DNA of 64,000 nt. Origin: Desulfurococcales archaeon (GTDB taxonomy: Archaea > Thermoproteota > Thermoprotei_A > Sulfolobales > Ignisphaeraceae). Position 1 is the first letter of the stretch; every line of letters begins with the position of its first letter. The stretch spans positions 1 through 64,000 of the forward strand of contig JAPYWC010000001.1 of NCBI GenBank assembly GCA_028276605.1. Direction: 5' to 3'. Position numbers and translations under genes: made by a program. The notes below the pieces were generated by a model. It saw nothing but the letters and a program-made list of their open reading frames with translations. It was not told where the DNA came from and searched no databases. Below, in pieces: positions 43,468-51,999 of this stretch.

Positions 43468-43962
43468 ATGTCATTCGCTGAGGTATTTGAGAAGCTTAAG
43501 AAAATTTATGATGAGGTGCTAGAAGGAAGAAAAACAAGTTCAGGCGAGCTCTATTCTATACTAATTGAGTTAAATAGGCACTTGATGCAGGTAAGAATAT
43601 GGTGTTTAGAGAATAGGGGAAACGAATTTGAACAGCTGTGCCTAGAAATAGAATCGTTTATGCTAAGACTATTCAGAATACTACTTGCATTTATACTCAA
43701 CAACGCGATTTTGGATAATGTACAGGTGGAGAACGACGAGCTCGGGTTATCATTACAAAAGATGCTTGGTATTACGACAAATCTGCTAACTATACTAAGC
43801 AAAACCATTATAATCAATGATAAGGATGTGTTATGTAAGGTAGTAAAGACGTTTCAAAAAGGGAATACGATTATTCCTTCAGGCTACGTAACGTTTATGC
43901 CTTTATCGGAAGCTTTATATCTTTTAATTCTTGGATTTGTGAGGATTCTTGAGATTTTTTGA
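43468..43962 (+). CDS. gins15: GINS complex subunit GINS15 (GINS51)
   Basis: GINS activates the MCM helicase within the CMG-like complex. Residues 1-100 are helical as in the A-domain. The C-terminal FQKGNTIIPSGYVTFMPLSE and EALYLLILGFVRIL fit the small B-domain of Psf1/Sld5-type subunits. Sequence conservation is low in this family, so the strongest support is the order PCNA-priS-gins15, which is the same in Sulfolobus. Confidence 0.78.
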   Translation: MSFAEVFEKLKKIYDEVLEGRKTSSGELYSILIELNRHLMQVRIWCLENRGNEFEQLCLEIESFMLRLFRILLAFILNNAILDNVQVENDELGLSLQKMLGITTNLLTILSKTIIINDKDVLCKVVKTFQKGNTIIPSGYVTFMPLSEALYLLILGFVRILEIF

Positions 43963-44049
43963 TAACCGCTTATAACTGTTGCCTGTTGGATACTATGAGA
44001 ACAGAAGTATAATACAACTAAGTAGTTGAAGTATTGTAGGCGTTAAGTT

Positions 44050-44331
44050 ATGAAAGTGCCAAAAGTAATTGTGACATATTGTCCACGATGTAAAACGCAT
44101 ACAGAGCACTCAGTAACCATATACAAACACGGGAAGAGAAGGACTCTTGCACAAGGTCAGAGAAGGTATTTGAGAAAGCTACAAGGTTACGGATCCAAAA
44201 GAAAGCCTGAGCAAAAGAGGTTTGCAAAGGTTACAAAAAAGGTTGTACTGAAGCTGAAGTGTACAAAGTGTGGATATATTCAGCATAGAAAAGGTATTAG
44301 ATTAAAGAGAGTAGAGCTTGTAGAGAAGTAA
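44050..44331 (+). CDS. rpl44e: Ribosomal protein eL42 (L44e)
   Basis: The 93-aa zinc protein has [20 protein letters not shown] near the N-terminus and [19 protein letters not shown] at the C-terminus, the two CxxC halves of one zinc site. eS27 follows after 12 nt, the common archaeal pair. Confidence 0.98.
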   Translation: MKVPKVIVTYCPRCKTHTEHSVTIYKHGKRRTLAQGQRRYLRKLQGYGSKRKPEQKRFAKVTKKVVLKLKCTKCGYIQHRKGIRLKRVELVEK

Positions 44332-44343
44332 CGGTGATTAAGT

Positions 44344-44547
44344 ATGGTCCGAAAGAGAAAAATCTTGATTCCACAACCTAAGAGTAAGTTTATTAGGGTA
44401 AGATGCAAGGTCTGTGGCAATGAGCAGGTGATATTTGATCACGCAACTTTTCCTGCTAGATGCTTGGTTTGCGGCACTGTCCTCGTTAAGCCTACAGGAG
44501 GTAAGGCAGAGCTTATTAATGCTGAGATAGTTAGGGTCTTAGGTTAA
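44344..44547 (+). CDS. rps27e: Ribosomal protein eS27
   Basis: The 67-aa zinc-ribbon protein shows [20 protein letters not shown] and [20 protein letters not shown], with a complete four-Cys site. It is co-directional with eL42 and aIF2-alpha. Confidence 0.98.
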   Translation: MVRKRKILIPQPKSKFIRVRCKVCGNEQVIFDHATFPARCLVCGTVLVKPTGGKAELINAEIVRVLG

Positions 44548-44589
44548 GGAATCCCCACTTCAATGTTTATCAAAACCGGTTGAAAAACT

Positions 44590-45408
44590 ATGAGCATTCC
44601 ATTCAGAAAGCGTTCACCACCAGAAGTCGGAGAACTTGTAGTTGCACGTGTGAAAAAAGTATTTGAATATGGTGCTTATGCAGAGCTCCTAGAATATGAA
44701 AATTTAGAAGCCTTTATTCCCTGGAGCGAAGTCACAACAAAATATGTGAAGGATATAAGAGATGTAATTAAGGAAAATCAGATAGTTGTTGGAAAGGTAA
44801 TAAGGGTTGAGAAGAAGCAGGGTAGGCTTGAGGTCGACATCTCATTAAAAAGAGTATTTGAAGGAGAAAAACGCATTAAGCTACTTCGATGGAAGAGGCT
44901 GCAAAAAGCCCAAAAAATTGTCGAGCTTGCAGCTAAGAACATGGGAAGATCTATCGAAGAAGCATATAAAAGTGTATGGGCATTTCTAGAAAAATTCGTA
45001 GATCCACTTTCAATCATTGAGGAAGCAGTCTTAAAAGGTTACCAAAAATTTGTTGAGCTTGGAATTCCTGAGGAGTGGGCTAAAGCTCTATTTGAAGAAG
45101 CGAAAAAGCATATAACTATAAAAACCGTTAAAATTAGAGGAATAATCAAGCTTATTTCATACAAACCTGATGGCATTGAAAGAATAAGGCGTACATTGTT
45201 GGAAATAAAGAATAAAGTTTCTCAGGAGGACGTCAAAGTTTCGTTATACACAATCGGTGCTCCAAGGTATAGAGTAGAGATTGAAGCATATGATTATAAA
45301 ACAGCAGAAAAGGCTTTTAGCATCATTAATGAAGCATTAAAGTCGTTAGCGCAAAATATGGGTATAGATGTTGTAGAGTTTTCAAGAGAAGAAGTTGAGC
45401 GAGGATAG
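44590..45408 (+). CDS. eif2a: Translation initiation factor aIF2 alpha
   Basis: The alpha subunit of aIF2 supports initiator tRNA binding by the gamma subunit. The N-terminal S1 domain has PEVGELVVARVKKVFEYGAY and LEAFIPWSEVT. The helical domain (AAKNMGRSIEEAYKSVWAFL) and the C-terminal alpha/beta domain follow. It is 272 aa. nop10 comes 7 nt later, the standard archaeal order. Confidence 0.97.
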   Translation: MSIPFRKRSPPEVGELVVARVKKVFEYGAYAELLEYENLEAFIPWSEVTTKYVKDIRDVIKENQIVVGKVIRVEKKQGRLEVDISLKRVFEGEKRIKLLRWKRLQKAQKIVELAAKNMGRSIEEAYKSVWAFLEKFVDPLSIIEEAVLKGYQKFVELGIPEEWAKALFEEAKKHITIKTVKIRGIIKLISYKPDGIERIRRTLLEIKNKVSQEDVKVSLYTIGAPRYRVEIEAYDYKTAEKAFSIINEALKSLAQNMGIDVVEFSREEVERG

Positions 45409-45415
45409 CTATTAG

Positions 45416-45631
45416 ATGAAATGGAGAATCAGAAAATGTCCTCAATGTAATAGGTACACGCTTAGTGAGGTTTGTCCAAAGTGCGGTGCAAAGACCGTTG
45501 TTCCTCATCCACATCGATTTTCGCCTGAAGATAAGTATGTGAAGTATAGGCTTTGCATTAAGTATCCAGATCTAATGGCTAAATATGATCAGAGTTTATG
45601 TAGTCAGATTCGGTCATTGCAGGGTACCTAG
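45416..45631 (+). CDS. nop10: H/ACA RNP subunit Nop10
   Basis: Nop10 stabilises Cbf5 in the pseudouridylation RNP. The zinc ribbon [20 protein letters not shown] has all four Cys, and the linker [19 protein letters not shown] wraps Cbf5. The 71 aa include about ten extra C-terminal residues relative to the usual length. Confidence 0.97.
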   Translation: MKWRIRKCPQCNRYTLSEVCPKCGAKTVVPHPHRFSPEDKYVKYRLCIKYPDLMAKYDQSLCSQIRSLQGT

Positions 45632-45642
45632 AGCTTAATGTA

Positions 45643-46257
45643 TCAAAGCCAGTAAATCCCATCTGACGTTATGACAAACTTGAATGTCTTTGCAATACTT
45701 GGCTTTACAAACTTTATTGCTCTGGTCCTATTGCTTAAGATCTCGATCTCTATAATAACGTCAGACCAGAGCTCTAGGTATTCAAAACCTGATGGCAAAG
45801 TTCTTCCTGAATCCTCGTCAAAGTATACCTGTGCAGAACCAAATATTATGATACCTCTCTTCGCTATTGCATCTAATAACGTTAGCAGACCTGGAAATGC
45901 TATTGACCTCTTATCTTTGCTTAGTTCAACTCTATATAGATAGTTTAAGCTATCAATAATGATTATTGAAGGATTCAGAGCCAAAGAGTCTAAGATTAAC
46001 GAAATTAAATGTTCTTGTGAAAGCGCAGTAGAGAAATAGACATTCTCTGCTTCTATATTTAAATTTGAAACTCTATTAATAACCGTTGATCCTTCTGTTG
46101 AAATGAAAACAATTGTGTTGTTATGTTGGGAGCATTTGATTAAGTTTAAGAGAAAATTTGTTTTACCGGAGCCTGCAATACCATAAATAATAAACTTTGT
46201 GTTATTACTCCCAAAAATTACTTCATCTAACTTACGGTTGCACGTAGTGAGCAGCAT
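45643..46257 (-). CDS. RecA-superfamily ATPase (aRadC/KaiC-like)
   Basis: Walker A YGIAGSGKTNFLLNLI is near residues 25-40 and Walker B SIIIIDSLNYLY near 98-109. The chain of 204 aa is a bare RecA core, like crenarchaeal RadA paralogues that modulate recombination. It lacks the N-terminal HhH domain of RadA. No recombination gene is adjacent, so the role is inferred from family only. Confidence 0.77.
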   Translation of the reverse strand: MLLTTCNRKLDEVIFGSNNTKFIIYGIAGSGKTNFLLNLIKCSQHNNTIVFISTEGSTVINRVSNLNIEAENVYFSTALSQEHLISLILDSLALNPSIIIIDSLNYLYRVELSKDKRSIAFPGLLTLLDAIAKRGIIIFGSAQVYFDEDSGRTLPSGFEYLELWSDVIIEIEILSNRTRAIKFVKPSIAKTFKFVITSDGIYWL

Positions 46258-46299
46258 TTCAATCCTTGCATCTTCTACAGTAATATAACTTTTGTTTGT

Positions 46300-47046
46300 T
46301 TATGCGGTGTAAATGTACTTTCCATTTATGATCTTTAACGCTCCTTTCTTTACAAGAATCTCTAAAGCTTTGTTGAAGTATTTGTTCAGCTCCTCTATGT
46401 TTATACCATACCATTCCACGAACGCTTTCTTTAACTCATCTAAGGTCCAAGTATTCTTCCCTTTTTCGCTATATTCTGTAACTATAATTCTTTTTAAGAA
46501 CTGTGTTATATCTTCAAGTCGTGTCCATGGATATTGGAACCATACCCACTCCTTAACCTCAATATAGTAGTAATCAGGTTTTATTTTTGCTACAGATGAG
46601 ATCCATTGCAATGCGGCTATGCGCAGTTCTTTGGGCTTCCAATTCCTGGTTATGTATTCTTTTGCAAGTATCACAGACTCGCCAGTATCAATAATATCGT
46701 CCACAAGTAGGGCCCTCATATTTTCAAGGTTGATGGTATATTCAAACTTTATAATAGCTTTCTCACCCTTCTTTGCGGCCTCGGTCCAATGTTGTGATTG
46801 TATTGAGACCAGGTTTTCAACTCCTAAGAAGTCGCACAATAGCCTTGCAGGCACGTAGCCTCCTCGAGCAATAGCTATTATAATATCTGGTATATATCCA
46901 CTTTCTTCAATCTTCTTTGCTAATCCCCAACTCCACTCTACAATTTCATCCCAACTAACTAGTCTTACGGGAATTCTAGGCATAAACTTCAACCAAATTC
47001 TTTGAGAAACTACAGCATTATTAAGTCTTGTTACCCTTTCCTTCAT
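46300..47046 (-). CDS. Phosphoribosyltransferase with C-terminal winged-helix-like extension
   Basis: The type I PRTase domain has DIIIAIARGGYVPARLLCDFL and the PRPP loop ALLVDDIIDTGESVILAKEY. This matches archaeal purine-type phosphoribosyltransferases related to COG2236. The last 80 residues (DITQFLKRIIVTEYSEKGKN and LKKAFVEWYGINIEELNKYF) look like a small helical DNA-binding-type domain, not usual in the enzyme. ATG at 46983 (PRIPVRLVSWDE) may be the true start. Confidence 0.82.
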   Translation of the reverse strand: MKERVTRLNNAVVSQRIWLKFMPRIPVRLVSWDEIVEWSWGLAKKIEESGYIPDIIIAIARGGYVPARLLCDFLGVENLVSIQSQHWTEAAKKGEKAIIKFEYTINLENMRALLVDDIIDTGESVILAKEYITRNWKPKELRIAALQWISSVAKIKPDYYYIEVKEWVWFQYPWTRLEDITQFLKRIIVTEYSEKGKNTWTLDELKKAFVEWYGINIEELNKYFNKALEILVKKGALKIINGKYIYTA

Positions 47047-47140
47047 TTGAATTATTTACAGAGTGGGATACAGAATTATGAGTCCCATGTAGTAATTCGA
47101 CAATAAGTAAATAACACTGCAAATTTATTATATTAGGTAA

Positions 47141-47220
47141 GGCCCCCGTGCGCCGACCCGTACAAAAAGGATGAACCGTTAGGGGAACATGTGTACGGGG
47201 TCTCTGCGGGGGCCACAAAA
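47141..47220 (+). ncRNA. Probable H/ACA box guide RNA
   Basis: A GC-rich hairpin stands out from AT-rich flanks. The basal stem GGCCCCCG pairs with CGGGGGCC (47141-47148 with 47207-47214) and is followed at once by ACA (47215-47217) and three more bases, the H/ACA 3' end. An upper stem (about 47155-47164 with 47192-47202) is separated by an internal loop that would be the pseudouridylation pocket. The apical part, with GGATGAACC and GGGGAAC, can form a K-turn/K-loop for L7Ae. Target not established. Confidence 0.68.
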
Positions 47221-47310
47221 TAATAAAGCTTTTGTTTGCATTGATGAAATTATAGATGGTATTGTAAGGAAAAGGAGTTATTATGGTGACGGATATAATA
47301 TATTATGCCT

Positions 47311-48753
47311 TCATCCTTTAATTACTGCTATTGGAACAAGTCTTACTACGGGTCTCACAATCTGCGCTCTTGTAGCAACCTCAACCACTTTATCCACATC
47401 TTTATAGGCTTCTGGCGCTTCCTCGGATAATTCACGTACTGTTGCCGCTTTTACTATAATACCTTTTCTTTGAAGTTCTTCTACAACTTCGTGCGGTGAC
47501 TTAGATCTTATTGCTGCTGCTCTACTCATCCATCTTCCAGCTCCATGTGGCGCAGACCACCAAGGTTCTTTAGCTCTTGGACCCGGTATTGTAATATAGC
47601 TTGCAGTACCCATGCTACCTGGAATCAACACTATTTGACCAAATGGTCTATGATCGGCAGGTATTTCTGGGTGTTCTGGTGGGAATGCTCTTGTAGCACC
47701 CTTTCTATGAACTACAAGCTTTACTCTCTTGTTCTCGTACTCGTGTTCTTCAACTTTTGCAATATTATGAGCAACATCATAAATTTGTTTTATTCCAAGC
47801 TTCTCTGGATCTGAGCCAAATACCTTTGCAAATGATTCTCGAGCCCAATGTGTTATTAGTTGCCTATTAGCCCATGCATAGTTGGCTGCAGCTGCCATAG
47901 CAGCGAAGTAATCCTGTCCTTCTCTACTGTTGAATGGTACAGCAGCTAGTTCTCTATCTGGCACATCAATTCCGTACTTTCTCATCGCCCTTTCCATAAC
48001 CATCAGATAATCGCTTGCTACCTGATGACCAAGCCCTCTAGAACCTGTGTGAACCATTATGGTTATTTGACCTTCCTCGTAGATCCCTATCTTCTTTGCG
48101 ATTTCTGGCATATAGATCTTATCTACTACCTGAATCTCTAGGAAATGGTTTCCGCTACCTAAAGTTCCTAGCTGTGGTGCACCTCTCTCTTTTGCTCTTT
48201 TACTAACTTTTGAAGCATCAGCCCAATCTAGCCTACCTTTAGACTCGGTATGCTCTATATCATGCTCTGTCGCATAACCTTGTCTTAAAGCCCATTGAGC
48301 CCCCTCTTCTAGTACATCATCGAGTTCACGTTCAGTTAACCTAATCTTACCAGAAGCTCCAACACCACTTGGAATGTTTCTGAACAGTACATCAACAAGC
48401 TCCTTAAGCTTAGGTTTTACATCCTTTACACTCAAATCAGTTCGTAGAACCCTGACACCACAGTTAATGTCATAACCAACACCACCGGGACTTATGACTC
48501 CATTCTCAACTTCAAACCCTGCAACACCGCCTATTGGGAACCCATAGCCTTGGTGACCATCTGGCAACGTATAGCTCGCTGATACAATACCTGGTAGGCA
48601 TGCTACATTAGCTGCCTGCTCTAACGTTGCATCCTCCCTCATTTTATTCAATAAAAATTCATCAGCATAAATTATAGCGTCTACCTTCATACACTTCTTA
48701 TATTCCTTTGGTATAATCCATATAACATCCTCAACCCTCTTTATTGTAACCAT
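47311..48753 (-). CDS. rtcB: RNA-splicing ligase RtcB
   Basis: RtcB joins 2',3'-cyclic phosphate and 5'-OH ends, including exons freed by the tRNA splicing endonuclease. The 480-aa enzyme has PGIVSASYTLPDGHQGYGFP, the metal-site GGVGYDINCGVRVLRTDLS and TLGSGNHFLEIQVV. The GMP-accepting histidine is near the C-terminus in PHGAGRWMSR. No intein is present. It would be needed to mature the cbf5 mRNA found in this window. Confidence 0.97.
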   Translation of the reverse strand: MVTIKRVEDVIWIIPKEYKKCMKVDAIIYADEFLLNKMREDATLEQAANVACLPGIVSASYTLPDGHQGYGFPIGGVAGFEVENGVISPGGVGYDINCGVRVLRTDLSVKDVKPKLKELVDVLFRNIPSGVGASGKIRLTERELDDVLEEGAQWALRQGYATEHDIEHTESKGRLDWADASKVSKRAKERGAPQLGTLGSGNHFLEIQVVDKIYMPEIAKKIGIYEEGQITIMVHTGSRGLGHQVASDYLMVMERAMRKYGIDVPDRELAAVPFNSREGQDYFAAMAAAANYAWANRQLITHWARESFAKVFGSDPEKLGIKQIYDVAHNIAKVEEHEYENKRVKLVVHRKGATRAFPPEHPEIPADHRPFGQIVLIPGSMGTASYITIPGPRAKEPWWSAPHGAGRWMSRAAAIRSKSPHEVVEELQRKGIIVKAATVRELSEEAPEAYKDVDKVVEVATRAQIVRPVVRLVPIAVIKG

Positions 48754-48932
48754 TTAAAGCTGCACCCCAACACCATAAATGTGCATTCTAAACAACTAGA
48801 TACTAATCCTGAGGCTAATAAGTTTGTGTTAAGTAAACAGATATAGATAAAACGGATACAGATTAGAGAGTCTAAGCGAGTCTTTATTACCATGTTATAT
48901 GTTGTTTCATGTTTGTGCCTAGACAACAAAAG

Positions 48933-48940
48933 CTTTTATT
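48933..48940 (+). promoter_or_regulatory. TATA box for the long ribosomal operon
   Basis: cttttatt preceded by purines (acaacaaaag) lies about 95 bp before rpl22. It is the best promoter match in the 276-bp gap between the divergent rtcB and rpl22 genes, and would drive the run from uL22 onward. Confidence 0.45.
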
Positions 48941-49029
48941 TCTTTAGTGCAAAACTCAATACTAAGTATTTTGTGACTTTGAGCAACTAGGTCAATAAGG
49001 AACACTAATACGCTATGGTGTAATATCTG

Positions 49030-49512
49030 ATGGGGCATTGGCGTTACCCTCAAATACAAGGTCTCGATGAGAGCAAGGTTGCAAAAGCGGTGATTAGAGA
49101 TGCTCCTATATCTTTCAAGGAAGCCTTCGAGGTTTGCAAAGTGCTTCGTGGAATGAAGTTAAGTGAGGCAGAAGAGTTGCTTAAGAAGGTTATCGAGCTA
49201 AAGGAGCCTATTCCTTATGTTAGGTACAAGAGGAATATTGCACATAAGGCAGACCTATCAACTAAATGGCCTCAGTGGAAAACACCGAGTGGTAGGTACC
49301 CAGTAAAGGTAGCGAAGTATATACTTAAACTCCTTGAAAATGTAAAGAACAATGCAAGTGTTAAAGGGCTAAATGTTGAAAAGCTCAAAATCATTCATAT
49401 AGCTGCACATAAAAGCTATTACCTAAAAAAGTGGATGCCGAGGGCTTTCGGGCGTGCCACGCCATGGTTTAAGACCCATACAAGCGTTGAAGTTATAGTG
49501 GCTGAGGTGTAG
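49030..49512 (+). CDS. rpl22: Ribosomal protein uL22
   Basis: Archaeal-type uL22 has KAVIRDAPISFKEAFEVCKV, the tunnel-lining loop HKADLSTKWPQWKTPSGRYP and the C-terminal RAFGRATPWFKTHTSVEVIV. It is the first gene of the long run, because uS19 and uL2, which normally precede it, lie at 29.5-30.7 kb on the other strand. Confidence 0.97.
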   Translation: MGHWRYPQIQGLDESKVAKAVIRDAPISFKEAFEVCKVLRGMKLSEAEELLKKVIELKEPIPYVRYKRNIAHKADLSTKWPQWKTPSGRYPVKVAKYILKLLENVKNNASVKGLNVEKLKIIHIAAHKSYYLKKWMPRAFGRATPWFKTHTSVEVIVAEV

Positions 49513-49516
49513 ACTC

Positions 49517-50149
49517 ATGGTCAACATTAAGAAGCTATTCATTGAACAAGGAATAAAGAAGGCAGCAGTTGATGAGTACCTTGCAAGCAAGTTCTGGAGA
49601 GCTGGATATGCAGGTGTAGATCTAATTCGAACGCCACTAGGTACTAGGGTTATAATCTACGCTTTAAGACCTGGTATTATTATTGGACGTAAAGGACAGA
49701 ATTTAAGAGTTTTGCAGGCAGTATTAGAGAAAGTTTTCGGCATTGAGAATCCTCAAATAACTGTTGTTACAGTTGAGAATCCTGACCTTAATGCTAGGGT
49801 TGTAGCAGAGAACATAGCTTTGGCTTTAGAGAGGGGAGTGCATTTCAGGAGAGCTGCATTTATTGCTCTTCGTAGAGTTATGGCAGCAGGTGCAGTGGGA
49901 TGCGAAATTGTTATTAGCGGTAAGCTTGTGTCTGAAAGAGCGCGTTACGAGAAGCTTAGAGCTGGAAAAGTGTATAAATCAGGTGAGCAAAGCCTAAGGC
50001 TTGTAGATAGAGCGGTAGCTCATGTCTTACTTAAGCCGGGTATGTATGGAGTCGAGGTATTGATAACAAAGCCTGGCATAACAGGAGACTACATAGAGAT
50101 TGTTACGCCTTCTACATCTTCAAGTCAAGTTACAGGTGGTAGTACATGA
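49517..50149 (+). CDS. rps3: Ribosomal protein uS3
   Basis: uS3 lines the mRNA entry channel. The KH domain GIIIGRKGQNLRVLQAVLEK and the C-terminal RRVMAAGAVGCEIVISGKL are typical. It is 210 aa with a Ser/Thr-rich end. It overlaps rpl29 by 4 nt. Confidence 0.97.
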   Translation: MVNIKKLFIEQGIKKAAVDEYLASKFWRAGYAGVDLIRTPLGTRVIIYALRPGIIIGRKGQNLRVLQAVLEKVFGIENPQITVVTVENPDLNARVVAENIALALERGVHFRRAAFIALRRVMAAGAVGCEIVISGKLVSERARYEKLRAGKVYKSGEQSLRLVDRAVAHVLLKPGMYGVEVLITKPGITGDYIEIVTPSTSSSQVTGGST

Positions 50150-50373
50150 GCGACAGGGTACTTTCAGCAGATGAGATAAGGTCTATGAGCCCCGAGGAAA
50201 GGATAAAGCTCTTAAATGAACTCAAGCTTGAGTTAGCTCGTTTACGTACACAAGCAAGAATGGGTATATTAACTAACGTTGCTAGAATAAGGATCGTAAG
50301 AAAGAATATTGCAAGAATTTTAACTGTAATCAACGAAGAGAAAAAGGCTAAAGAGAAAAAGGTTAAGAAGTAA
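50146..50373 (+). CDS. rpl29: Ribosomal protein uL29
   Basis: The 75-aa two-helix protein shows EIRSMSPEERIKLLNELKLE and RTQARMGILTNVARIRIVRK, then a Lys-rich tail. Start and stop codons overlap both neighbours (rps3 and the Rpp29 gene). Confidence 0.97.
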   Translation: MSDRVLSADEIRSMSPEERIKLLNELKLELARLRTQARMGILTNVARIRIVRKNIARILTVINEEKKAKEKKVKK

Positions 50374-50690
50374 TGCCAAGAACTAGGGATAACATTATAT
50401 TTCATGAACTGATAGGATTAAAGGTTAAGATAGTATCGCATCTAGACCCTACATTAGTGAATAGGGAAGGAGTCGTGGTAGATGAAACGATGTATATGTT
50501 GAAGATTTTTGACGATCAGAAGAAGAGAATTATTATGGTGCCAAAGCACGGAGGCATTTTCTCATTTATATTGCCTGAGTCAGGAGAAGAGGTAATAATA
50601 AATGGAGATCAAATAATTGGAAGGCCTGAGGATAGGCTTAAAAAGATCAAGTTTATTAAGTTTAGAAGGAAAGTAAAGGTGAAGAATTAG
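50373..50690 (+). CDS. rnp1: RNase P protein subunit Rpp29 (component 1)
   Basis: Rpp29 (aRpp29) assists the RNase P RNA in tRNA 5' processing. The Sm-like barrel has ELIGLKVKIVSHLDPTLVNR, the basic VVVDETMYMLKIFDDQ strand and PKHGGIFSFILPE. It is 105 aa and sits between uL29 and uS17, its conserved archaeal place. Confidence 0.95.
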   Translation: MPRTRDNIIFHELIGLKVKIVSHLDPTLVNREGVVVDETMYMLKIFDDQKKRIIMVPKHGGIFSFILPESGEEVIINGDQIIGRPEDRLKKIKFIKFRRKVKVKN

Positions 50691-50691
50691 A

Positions 50692-51075
50692 ATGTCTGCA
50701 TCGTCTACGCATGCTGAGCAAAAACCGAGAGTAAGGAACATAGGAATAGTGTATCCAGGGTTACAGCCTCCAGAAAAGACGTGTAACGATAAGAAGTGCC
50801 CATGGCATGGTCTTGTTAGAGTTAGAGGAATACTGCTGGTAGGTAAAGTTATAAAAGCAAGGATGCAAAACACTGTTGTTGTAGAGAGGGAGTATGTTGT
50901 ATGGGTGAAAAAGTATAAGAGGTATGAAAGAAGAAGAAGTAGAATTCACGCTCATAATCCTCCATGCATAGCTGCAAAGGAAGGAGACATTGTGCTTATA
51001 GGTGAAACAAGACCACTTGCTAAAAGTGTCGCTTTTGTTGTTTTAGGAGTGTTAAAGCGAGGTGGACAAGGGTAG
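50692..51075 (+). CDS. rps17: Ribosomal protein uS17
   Basis: The archaeal form (127 aa) has an N-terminal extension with CNDKKCPWHG, then VRGILLVGKVIKARMQNTVV and GDIVLIGETRPLAKSVAFVV. Position and length are standard. Confidence 0.97.
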   Translation: MSASSTHAEQKPRVRNIGIVYPGLQPPEKTCNDKKCPWHGLVRVRGILLVGKVIKARMQNTVVVEREYVVWVKKYKRYERRRSRIHAHNPPCIAAKEGDIVLIGETRPLAKSVAFVVLGVLKRGGQG

Positions 51076-51081
51076 AGGAAT

Positions 51082-51507
51082 ATGGGTGTAAAGAGGGCTA
51101 AAACAGGAGCAGCATTACCTAGAAGAAGAAGAGTGGCAGGAATTCAGGTTGGCACAAGGCTTGTAGTAGCAGATAACAGCGGAGCCAAAGAAGTGATGGT
51201 AATAGGTGTAATAGGTATAAAAACTAGATTGAGAAGGCTACCCTTTGCCACAGTCGGAGATATGGTTGTGGTGACTGTAAAGAAGGGTAAGCCTGATCTA
51301 AAGGGTCAAATATTTAGAGCAATTATAATTAGGCAGAAAAAACCTTATAGAAGACCTGATGGCACCTGGATAGCATTTGAGGATAATGCTTGTGTGCTTG
51401 TAAATCCTGATGGAACGCCAAAAGGTAAAGAGATTAGAGGTCCTGTTGCTAAGGAAGCTGTTGAGAGGTGGCCTCAAATAGCTAACATGGCATCTATTGT
51501 TGTTTAA
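51082..51507 (+). CDS. rpl14: Ribosomal protein uL14
   Basis: The signature [20 protein letters not shown] and the C-terminal [20 protein letters not shown] are intact in 141 aa. It is co-translated with uS17 and uL24. Confidence 0.98.
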   Translation: MGVKRAKTGAALPRRRRVAGIQVGTRLVVADNSGAKEVMVIGVIGIKTRLRRLPFATVGDMVVVTVKKGKPDLKGQIFRAIIIRQKKPYRRPDGTWIAFEDNACVLVNPDGTPKGKEIRGPVAKEAVERWPQIANMASIVV

Positions 51508-51519
51508 GGGTGAGAATGG

Positions 51520-51975
51520 TTGGAACTCAAGTCTCGACAACCTAGGAAGCAGAGAAAGAAGTTCTTTAATCTACCACTTCACTTAAGATGGCGCCTACTA
51601 ACAGCTCCACTTTCGAAAGAATTGAGAAAGGAGCTAGGAATAAAGAGGTTGTTTGTTAGGAAAGGAGATGTTGTGAGAATAGTTAGAGGTGATTGGAAAG
51701 GTCACGAGGGAAAAGTTGTTGAGGTTGATCTAAAGCGTGGCAGAATATATGTCGAAGGTGTGACAATAAGAAGGGCCGATGGTACAGAGGTATTCTATCC
51801 TATACACCCATCTAAGGTGGTTATTGTGAAGCTTGGTGAAGTTGATGAGGTTAGAAGGAAAATAATTGAAAGAAGGAGAAAAGCTCGTGAGGAGTTGGTT
51901 AAACTCGGTAAAGCAAAACCATTAAATGAAGAGCAAATGAGGCTTGTTTCACAATCTACAACAACACAGGTCTAA
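51520..51975 (+). CDS. rpl24: Ribosomal protein uL24
   Basis: Archaeal uL24 has a start rich in basic residues ([20 protein letters not shown]), then [20 protein letters not shown] with the KOW motif [20 protein letters not shown]. Its start codon is TTG (51520); an ATG four bases before is out of frame. Confidence 0.96.
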   Translation: MELKSRQPRKQRKKFFNLPLHLRWRLLTAPLSKELRKELGIKRLFVRKGDVVRIVRGDWKGHEGKVVEVDLKRGRIYVEGVTIRRADGTEVFYPIHPSKVVIVKLGEVDEVRRKIIERRRKAREELVKLGKAKPLNEEQMRLVSQSTTTQV

Positions 51976-51999
51976 ACTGAGGTAGGGGTGAGCATAAGT

